Of a stretch of DNA of 64,000 nt, positions 40,312 to 51,000 are shown in pieces. How positions within the stretch are numbered: the stretch's first letter is position 1; every line of letters begins with the position of its first letter. The stretch spans positions 62,001 through 126,000 of the forward strand of contig CACVBU010000046.1 of the NCBI GenBank assembly GCA_902728285.1, written 5' to 3'. The position numbers and the translations under genes were made by a program. This DNA comes from Clytia hemisphaerica. Lineage: Eukaryota; Cnidaria; Hydrozoa; Leptothecata; Clytiidae. The notes under the pieces were generated by a model. The model made no database searches. It worked only from the letters and a program-made list of their open reading frames with translations, and had not been told where the DNA came from.

Positions 40312-42005
40312 TTACGATAACTAATTATTTTCTTTTTTTAATCCTTTATTCACTTTTCTTGAATATTTCTCATAAAACTTGGCTATTTTAAGTTTCCTTA
40401 TTTATTACTTTTTATTCATGACTTTTTTAACCATACGTGATTGCGAAAACAAGTTTTCCAGTTCAACAGTCATTCTGAATTCAATTCTTTAATGTTTTTA
40501 TAAATCTAGTCCAAAAACATTCATTTTAATTGAAACTAGAGGACATTGAAATACAAATTGAAATCCCTGAATATATGTTTGTTTTGTATATCATACGAGA
40601 CCCCTGCTGAAATGTCATATTCTTCGTCAAATGCTTTTGTAAAACCAATGTCCATCAATATCAACCAAATATTTTGGAACCCCCCGCCCTAAACCCTCAA
40701 AAAAAAATTTCAAACTCCCCCCTGAAATAACCCCCCCCCTTAGTCCCTAGTAGATACTTTCTGACCACTCATATTTATCAAACACACACGGGAAACACAA
40801 ATTTGTTCGATTTAAGGAAATTTCGAGTTATAGAGAAAGGTTTATAAGGAACTTCTCCACCGCAAGCGTCTTGGGACGACGTTGAACCCAGCACCTGGTA
40901 AAGGAAAAGAAACAACAGAAAGGGAAACATCCAAACAAAAACCAGTACCTTAAGGGGACTATTTTTTTCGGGAACAAATTTTCGCAGTGCGAGGGTATTA
41001 AACTGGCGTATTTTGCGGAACTAATTTTCACAGTTGACACCCCCTTTTTGCCAAAATTCTTTCATTTTCCTAGGGGTTTTTGAGGATTTTTAGTAAAAAT
41101 TGAATTTCGCGGAACTAACACTTAAAAACGCGAAAATTAGGTCCCGCTATAATTAGTTCTCTTGAAAGGTAATATCAGGGTTAAGTGGGCAGGGTAATTT
41201 TCGTTGTTGACAGGATTAGAGGTAACGTGACAATGGATGAACGAATTTAGTCAAAAAGGAGTCGTGCAGAAAATGGGAAACCCGGGGTGAAGTCTGTGGG
41301 TGGCCTAGGTTAATCGCCACGAGATGGAGGGTATAAATATTTGCCGATGTTGGATTAATATGAGCTAATGCTTAGTAGCTCTAAGAAAATTCTTAATTTA
41401 CAATTTTTGCAATCACGCGAGAACCTAGGCGATGCTATCGTCCGTGAAATATATTATTATGATATTACGATATAACATAGTTGTATATTATAAAACGTAA
41501 TATGTTGTGCGACGGAAAATAGAGTCTATGTTTACTGTGTTAAGACATTGATCCCATCCGACTATTTTTCGCCCGCGCGGATAAAATTTCCATCCGACTG
41601 CTAATTTGCATGTTTGAGGTTAATTTTTATTATTCAAAATCGTCTTAAACTAGAGCATAGTGTAGCGAGAACTGTTCGGATCCCACGACACCTGATAAAT
41701 AATTGAAAAAAAACATTTACCTTTTCGCTAATTTCTAATCATATCCAATGAAAAAAATCCCAAGAGTAAATTATTTATTTGAAAGTACAGTGTTGTCAAT
41801 TTATTGAAAAGCCTTTGAATCAATCTAAAGGAATTGACATTGAAAAAAATATATGGTTCTCCCCCAAAAATAAATCACATTTAAACCGATACAAATTTTT
41901 GTTTCAATTGATATTCTTCGATCAGAATGTATGTGGTATATAATTTCTACAGCCAATTCTTTTTTACATTTTTTCTTTTGAGCATTCAAAGTTATTAATT
42001 TTGAA
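40312..42005. other. Spacer upstream of the PAN/ConA gene
   Basis: No gene seen. A Tigger-like fragment (AAATTTGTTCGATTTAAGGA, near 40.80 kb) and C-rich runs near 40.68-40.74 kb are present. The promoter of the next gene presumably lies here, but no element can be assigned. Confidence 0.5.
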
Positions 42006-45000
42006 ATGATTTTAAAACAGTTTAGAAAGTTAGGGCAATTAATCTTCTTTTGCCATTTGGTTTATAAAATCAAGGCAACACAACCTCAAAGCTACCAACC
42101 AAGACAAGCCAAATTTTTGGACGCAAAGAATCACAAAAAGATTTTTAAAGAAAACAATCAATATCTTCATTTGAGAGGTTTAAGTGAGGTACAATGTGTT
42201 GGTCATTGTACATTAACTGATGATTGCCACTCGGTAAATTACCATGGTGATGACCAGATCTGCCTGGTGATTGATGAACCATTTGAAGGTGTTGGTGATT
42301 CTCATTTGGTTGATGCTCATGGATGGAGATACTTCGAGAAAACTATTTTGAAACCAAAGGTATGAAGTGTCAATCAAGTGAATATATACCGGGTGTATCA
42401 AAGATGGGAATTTTTTTCTCCAAAAATTGGGAAATTAGGGAATCTTTTTTACTAGATATCGGAAAGTCGGGGAATTTTTTTCTCCATAAATCCGAAAATC
42501 GGGGAAACTTTTCCCAAAAATCGAAAATGCGTTGGAAATCAAATTTTTCCAATTGCGTGAAAGTTGGCATCTCTGAATGTACAGACTTTCCAAGAAAATT
42601 GAATATGTTATAAATCTAAACATTTTAGCAATGAAATGAAATAAAGAAAACCTTAAATTTCGAACTATCGTACTATTAAGTACGGGAAACCGCCGTTTAA
42701 GCATTTCTAGTTTTCTAGAATTTTAATTCGAATTTATATACTTTTTTTGAAACACCCGGTACTATTTTCAGTCGCCAAATTAATATCGTATCGTATTTTG
42801 TGAAATTTTTCCTGTAGAGGTTTCATTTTTCATTTCTTGTTATTTATAGGAACTGGTGATCCCACAAAAAACAAACTTTGAAATCAAAGAAGGTAAGTGC
42901 TTATTTATTGGATCTCATGAAAGAGATTTTGGGATTCCTCACATTTCAGATTAAGAAAATGCTGATTTATTTTAAACCCTTTTAAAGTTGTCAAAAATCA
43001 AAAGCAAGAAAGATTTTTATAAGCTAAAAACATTAGAGCACGTTCGAAAAAATAAGAACTAATCAAGCATCAAAATCGACTACCTTAAAGAAGAAATATT
43101 AGCGGGAATTTCATTTTACGGATGGCCAAAAAAAAAATTTTCAGATAAATTCAATTTGGCGGATGGCTTGAATCTGTGGCGTATTTTTCGAGTTTTGACT
43201 AAAATTTCTAAAATCAATTCTAGCAGAATTTATTTTCCTGATAATTTTTATTAACAACCCCCTAATTTCTGTCCAAACAGCTTTTATTTTTGGGCGAAAA
43301 AAACAAACAAACAGTGACATTCGCCAAAATCATAAACCGCGCGCTAATCGCCTAGATAACAGGTTTGGTGGAAGTGGGGAGACTAGGGAGACTTCAGCTT
43401 CCCCACTTATGAGCAAATGAGATTTTTTGACCTACCCGGGGGTCCTATAAATTAACTGATGTTCGTCCGTTCGTCCGTTCGTTAGTTACCAGCTTTTCTC
43501 GAGATTGGCTCATTAGTTTTTTCTGATTTTTGGCACAATGATGCAAAATGATAATGCCCAAAATGTGACGGAGCCTGATTTTCGAAAAAAAATCATTTCC
43601 GGCCGAAAATGCCGGAAATATGCCGGAAAAACCGGTTTTTTGGCATTTTCTCGAGATTTTATCATTAGTTTTTTCAGATTTTTTTGCACAAAGATGCGTA
43701 TTAGCAATGCCCAAAACATGGCAGAGTCCGATTTTTGAGAAAAATTCTTTTCCGGCCGAAAATGCCAGAAATATGCCGGAAATCGCCGTTTTTGCAGATT
43801 TTCATCGGACTTTTTCCTTACAATTGGTTGTTTTTTCATTCAAAAACATCATTAATAGCAATGCCTACCATCAAGCATGTTTCAATTTTCAATAAAATTG
43901 ATTTTTGAAGCCGGAACTATTTAAAAATCGCCGGAACAACCTATTTTTGCCGTAAAGACAGTATTTCTTGAATTTCTCGAGCTGTACTTTATATTTTTTT
44001 ATGAAATTTTGCACACTGATGCAATATGACAATACCTAAAATGTGACGGAGCCCGATTTTAGAAAAACATTTTTTCCGGCCGGAAATATGCCGGAAAAAC
44101 CGGTCTTTTTACATTTTCTCGAATTTTCATCAAGAGTATTTTCTGATTTTTTGCAGAAAGATGCGCATTCGCAATGCTCAGCAAAACTGGCTGAGTTCGA
44201 TTTTTGAGAAATTTATTTTTTCGGTTGAAAATGCCGGAAATCGCCGGTTTGCAGATTTTCATTAGATTTTTTCCTTGTATTTCTATGTTTTTCACACAAA
44301 AACATTATTGATAACAAAGCTCACCATCAAGCATGATTCAATTGTCAATAAAACTGATTTTTGCGACCAGAACTTTCTATTTATTTTTCCCCTACAACCC
44401 TTCCTCAACAATCAATGATGAATTTATTGCGTTATGCATTTTTGCTAATCGCTATATTTTTTGACTGATTTTTTACTCCTCGCATTGCTATTTATCTTTC
44501 ATCGTCAGGTAGGTCCATTCAGCATCTAGCTTGTTTTTTCTCAAATTCCTAGCAATTTTTATCTCATTTTGAGCCTTCAGCCTCCCCACTTGAGATAAAA
44601 GATTCTCGTCAAATTTAGTATTTTATTTTCTCAAAGCATTCAAACCAGAACGAAACAAGTTGATAAACATTATCCCAGTACAAGCAGCAGAATGGCAAAT
44701 GTCTTTAGAATTTACCATATATGGTTAATACAACGAAAGTTTCACCGATATTTTGAGATGCTCAACTACCGGCAATTTAAATGAAGAACGAAGCAGATTG
44801 TTGCCAGGAATTACTATCTGGGGAAACAAGAAAGTCAGGCTAAGTGTATTTTATGATGAAAATGAAATTTATGGAGATTATGAAATTGACTACAATCGAT
44901 GGTATAAAGTTGATGTGAGGTCACAGAGAGTAAGTTTTTTTGTATTCGTTTTTATGGGTAATTTAAGTCCGAATTTTTTGCGGCCAGAAATTTTCGTGAT

Positions 45001-48000
45001 TTTAATAAATTTCTGATTCGCGAAAATAAATTTTTTATGGGTAATTTAAGTCCGAATTTTTTGCGGCCAGAAATTTTCGTGATTTTAATAAATTTCTGAT
45101 TCGCGAAATTAGATTCCTGCAGAAAAAAGTACTTCACATTATGAAAATAACTCCATTTTTTACCTTTCTTGGAAAATCAACTTTGTGAATGTAGCAAAAA
45201 ATTGCTTTAGACAATTTTCTGGAAACATATTAAAATTATCTTATGTATTTTTTTCCTTGGAAAATACAAGAGATTGTATTGGTCGATTTTCCTTGAAAAA
45301 TACATGAATTTGCTTTAGGTTGTTTCCCTTGCCAAATACAAGACGCGTGTTTTATTTGATTTTTCTCGGAAAATACTGCAAATTATTTGAGGTAATTTTC
45401 CTTGGAAAATACTAGAAATTTTGTTTTAATTAATGTTTGATTCAATATACTATACAAGACTAGCCGGTACCCGGCGTCGCGCGCCAGTTAAGCTGTAGGT
45501 GAACGCACTAAAAGTCCTTTGGATGTTGAAGTTAGCTTAAAAGCACGATAAAAAAAAAAAGGAATCTCTTCAAGTTTGACTCTAGCCCATCCCCGGATGT
45601 ATTTTCTTTTAACCATATTTGGATCGTGTAGTGTCCCTGTGACGTAATTTTTAATCAGAAAGAGCATCGTTATTAGGTATACAATTATACCGTCTCAGTG
45701 TCATCCGAAACGACCCTGCAAAAAGATATTCTTCTCGAAAATTTGAAAAAATGTATGTCATGGTAGAGGAGTGAAATGTAGAAATGACAATTCTTCAGGA
45801 AAAATTGGGGAAGTCACAATAGTGCAATGCGATTAATTACATTCGAAAACATTTAAAACAAAAGAAAAGAGAAAAACAAAGGGACGGGCAAGCAAAGGCA
45901 CAAATTAAAATTACTAAATGTAGAAGGGCCTTAAATTTCAAGACAAAGCCTGAATAAAGTCTAAACCAGGCTCTATCCGTTCTATCAATCAAAACAAACT
46001 TATCGAGAACAAAAACATTGCTTGCGAAAACGAAAGTGGTGACACACATCATACAGAGCACGGCTATTTATATATATAAGATATTGTTGTTCGTTTTCCT
46101 TGGAACATAAAGGAAATCGTTTACACCATGAACATATAAACGACTGGACATCCTTTGTATTTTTGAAGATAACACTGCTAGCTTCGTTGCCGCCTTGTTA
46201 AAATCATCAAATGAAACAATAAATTCTGATGGTATACCTCTTGGGAATACCTTGCTAACAACGTCAAAATTTCGACAAAAGTCTTTGTTGTTCTACTTTT
46301 CTCAAGTCTTTTATCTATATCATAACAAAGATAACAGAGGCAAAATGATCGTCAACTCCGACTAATATTTCCAAATTTTGACTTAAAAGTGTCTAATAAT
46401 TTTAGAGAGTGTCACATTCTAATTTCGATATTCTTATGACACAGGCTCTCAACTTTGGCAAGCTATTTTTTTCAAGTCATAAAAAAAATTATTGGAGTGA
46501 CAAAATGGATTCAAAAGTATACACGCAGTTGAAATTCTGCAGTTCAGAGTTGAAAATGTTGATAAAATATATTGCAAACTCGTGAAAAAATTTGAAAATA
46601 ATTTTTTGTGCATTTAGGAGTAATGTTCAAGCTCTATCAATCATTTTACCTAAACAATTCAAAGAAATAAAAAAATTTAGATTTTTTAGAGCAATTTAGA
46701 AATACAGGCGACAACGAAGCTCGCTTCAAAGAGACAATAAAAGATAGATGTCCAGTCGTTTATATGTTCATGTTTACACATATTTCTGATATAAGTAAGA
46801 AAAAAAATTTAATTTCTCAATAAAACAACAGTAATGACGGCTGCAAACTCCGGTAATTTTGATGGGTCAGCCTTTCTTAAAATATTTAACATGAAATTTA
46901 AAAGAGTATATCCTAGTAAGTGTGAGCGCAAACGCAAACCAAATCGGGGAATCAAACCGGAAAGATCGGGAAATCAAACCCGACTATCGCGATTAATCGG
47001 ATTTACGCACAATCACAAATGAAAAACACTGATTTTAAGAAACTCTAACCGGAGTTTAATAATGAAAGCGAGCGAAGCGAGCTTAATGAACATGGTAAAG
47101 AGTCGTCTCGGGCGACGCTGGGACGGCCAGTATGATATAAAAGAGAACAGAAATCTAAATGACATTAACATTTTCGTGTCAGGTCATGGCTGCTCATTAT
47201 GCATTCATAATGTACGTTAACGATGTTGAAATCAAAAGAGGAATTCAAAAGAACCCGAAGACGTTCAAAAGTGTGGAATGTTATGCTGGAAGCAAGGAGA
47301 AAATGTCAATCAATGGATTAGTGCGTAATTTGAAATATAACCAAACTAACGAAGACTTTGGTAAGATTTACAAATTAATCAACCAAATACTGCAGTTTGT
47401 GTTATACATGTTTTGTTTATAAGAACATCCAAAATCTCTGAAACCTTCGAATGCTCTTAACTTTTTGAGTTTTATGCCTAAAGATGTTCATAAAATATTC
47501 TTATTTTCACCAATTTGTGAGTTTTTTTGACCATTTTCCTAAGAATTCGGCCGTTTTAGAGTCTACAAAGTATTCTTAACTATTTCTAAAAAACTAATTT
47601 GGCCATCAAACCCTTATGTTCTTATGTAGTTTGTTCTTATAAAAAGGGTGCACTGAACTTTATAGATTACATTGCATTCCATATAATACGTACTTCAAAG
47701 ATAAACTTTCATGATTAACCGAGCATCCTTTGGGTGGCGGGGTCAAATGGGCCATTTACAAGTTACTAGTCTCATTGACAAACTTGACTAATCAGCCTTC
47801 AGGAACGAATTTCAATCAAATCAAACGAGTCAATCGGCCAATCGGTCAATACATGATTTTGGTCAAATTTACATTCAGGTCTGTAAAATACCGACTAGAC
47901 AGGATTAGAATTTTATCATCCATCTTCCATCATCCCTGTATACCACTGGTCAAAATTTCATGGTCACAGCACTTGTCAATCTTGAGATTTTAAGGTGGGT

Positions 48001-51000
48001 CTCGCACCCCCTCCCCCAAAGTAAAAAAATAGAAAGATACTCAAAGGGTTAAAGATATCTCTCTATGTTCGCAATTTTCAGGTCAATTTGATTCTATCCA
48101 TGATATTCATTACGTTATGTTTTCTACAGAAACACCCTGGTTTGTGCAATTAGTGGCAAATTTAAACTAGAGTAATGAATGTCACGAAAAGAAAAAAAAG
48201 TAAAATCAAAGCAATCATCATTCTTTTCAAAATATACCTTTTCTTTTGCAGTTGTACCGAGCAACTTTACGCTTGAGCGAGGCAAAATAATCGAAACGAT
48301 TCGAACGTGGCCGAAAGCTTGGTTCGTCAAAGTCAAATTTGTTCTACATTCGAAAGGTTTGAAAACATCATTATAATTCTTGACTTTAAATTACTGCAAC
48401 TTTCTTCCCACTAAACAAAGATGAGCTTTAGGTTAATCGAGCCTATTTCTACCGAAACTATTCTAATTTCGCCTTTTCGTGAATTGTTGCCATTTTCGTG
48501 AAAAAAATCTCGGAAGACTTATCCACGCGAAATTTTCAAAATCAGATTTTTATTGTAAAGCTTCTTTCTTGGGGTTTTCAGGGCCATTTTCAACTAATCT
48601 TTAACCGCAATCCATGAAATTAAATCTCTCTGATATTATCCGATTAAAGTAGTCAAAAAGTCAACAGAGAGTTTGTATGATTTCGTGTAGTTATCATATT
48701 GAAATAAACCAGCCGAGGCTGGAAGGTCAGCCAATAGAGCTTAGCTAGATAGCTTTAATAAGTGGGTTAACAGATGTAAGAGATGTACTGAAACAGAGTA
48801 GACTAAAAATGTTGAATACACGCTTTTTCTTTTATAAGAATAACTTCTATAAGAATATCAGGGTGAGATTTCGGGTTTAAAACAATAGGCCTATTGTTTA
48901 GAACAATAGAAAAATAAGAATAATGCTTACCCTCAACCAAAGTACACTATTCTTATAAAAAAAAAGCGTGTAATGTACAAAATGTGAAACATTTGATAAC
49001 AAGCCTGAGAGCTCCTTCACACCTCCCCCCCACGAGAAACTCAAAGTATACTTCTCTTTAGCATTGTAGCACTGTTTTTATGACATCAAACAATTAAGCT
49101 ATAGTTCATTACTATAAAATAAAAGAGAAACATAGTGTAATTAAACTTTTTGTTAATTTCATTCCAGTCAGTTATGATACATTTTTTCTGTTCGATGTAG
49201 ACAATATCCATATCTGACCAAAGTGTTATACTAGAAATAAATAAGAAAATTGCCAAAACGTCAGAAACTGTACTTTTTGTTTACTTGATAAAACTCCAAT
49301 TTCACTTTAAACTAACAAGCTACAAACTTTAAGTCACAAAGCGCAAACTCCAGAAAACACAATTTGCATCAAAAACTTTACAAAACGTAGTTCATATTTA
49401 TAACATTTCAACAGGAACTGTATTTTGGTAGACTTGGTCAAATTACAGAAACCATTTATCAGTTGTCTGCAAGGGCAATGAGGTACGTAAATACTGACTG
49501 CTATTCAGTCAAAGCCAAAATTTGGCAAGGTCAGAAAAACATAATTTGCATCCAGTCTGCGTAAATAAATTTTGTAGTTTAGTCGCAAATGATAATCGAA
49601 AGCAAAACTTAAAATTCATAACTATGCGGGGAAGCTCATTTTTCCCCCGTTTTGCTTTAAACTCCCTTTTGATTGGTCTATGAATTTGGGCGATCGCCTT
49701 ACCGCCTTAGCGGAATAAACACACGACCATAATAAATAAATTCAACAAGGCAGCGAAGTAGCAATTAATTTCAACTAGGAGTCCTCTCTTCTGTGCCAAG
49801 CACTGGCAGTGTTTTTTAAACTTTAAAACAATGTTAAATGAAGACCAGATGGATCTGTTGTTGTGTAACTTGGCGATATAATTCATTAAATTCTAGAAAC
49901 CATTTTTCATAACTTTCTGCAGTCCGCTTTCTGCCAGTCTGATAAGAGATATGTATAAACTGTTATCGCCATTCATTCCATTCCATTATTCGGTCAAAAC
50001 GTGCGCCAAAGTTAGGAAAGGTTAGAAAAACACAATCTGCGTCCGGAACTGCATGAAAAATAGTTTGATCAATTTCAACAAGAACTGTATATATTAATAT
50101 TAATATAATTGATCAAATTCCAAAGACCATTTGTCACAAGTCCAATAATAGGAGATGTGATGTCATCATTTGGTTCCCGTCATCTGACCGACCCTGATTT
50201 ACGGTCAGCAGGTAGAGTTGGAGAGTCGGAAAGCTTTTCCGCTGCTTTGCTGGATTTCCACTGTCGACCTCTGCACGCTCTGTGTTTACAAGTTTTCAAA
50301 TCGAAGTAGCGAGCCACATGCTAATGGAGAGTAAACCGAAAACCAGTTTATCCACGGTTTCTCAATTTCTTAATTCGGATCAGTCCACACGACGGATTCC
50401 CTTTCAACAAGATCAACGACTTAATAAAATAGATAGACCAAGAACTTCATACAATGGCTCTTAGAAATCTTTTGTTTTCTATTCATTTTGTATTCTTTCA
50501 TCTTGCCGTCTTTCCGCAGTCCGCGTAAGTCATATTACAAAGAAATTAGACTTTTTACAAGCATCTCTAAATAGTGTAAAATCAATTTTATCGAATTTCT
50601 ACTGACCATAAACAAAATTTTCGATTTTTTTGCTTATGTCAGATCGCATTTTTAATCATCTTTCTCACAAGATATTTTTCAATATTTTTCGACAACACTG
50701 TTGCGCTTTTCAGCGCATTTTCTTTAAGAACATAAACATTTTTGAAAGACTCTAACTAAGAAAATAAACGTGCGTTCATGGTGCGTTCTTAAGATAGAAA
50801 ACACAAACACTATCCAAATACAAATGTTATAATTTTAACAATGTTTACTAATTTTTAAGCCTAAAAGTTTGACTTGAAATTAAGAACATATTCACAAAAT
50901 TTAGGTCATGTGATCAATATCAACCAATAGCTAATCTTAAAAAAATACTTTTGCACGCGGAATAACATTTTAATGATGCAAAAAATCATTAAATTTTTTA

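Noticed and set aside
43445-44295. Small Phe/Lys-rich ORFs on both strands
   Set aside because: They fall in the CCGGCCGAAAATGCCGG repeat array in an intron.
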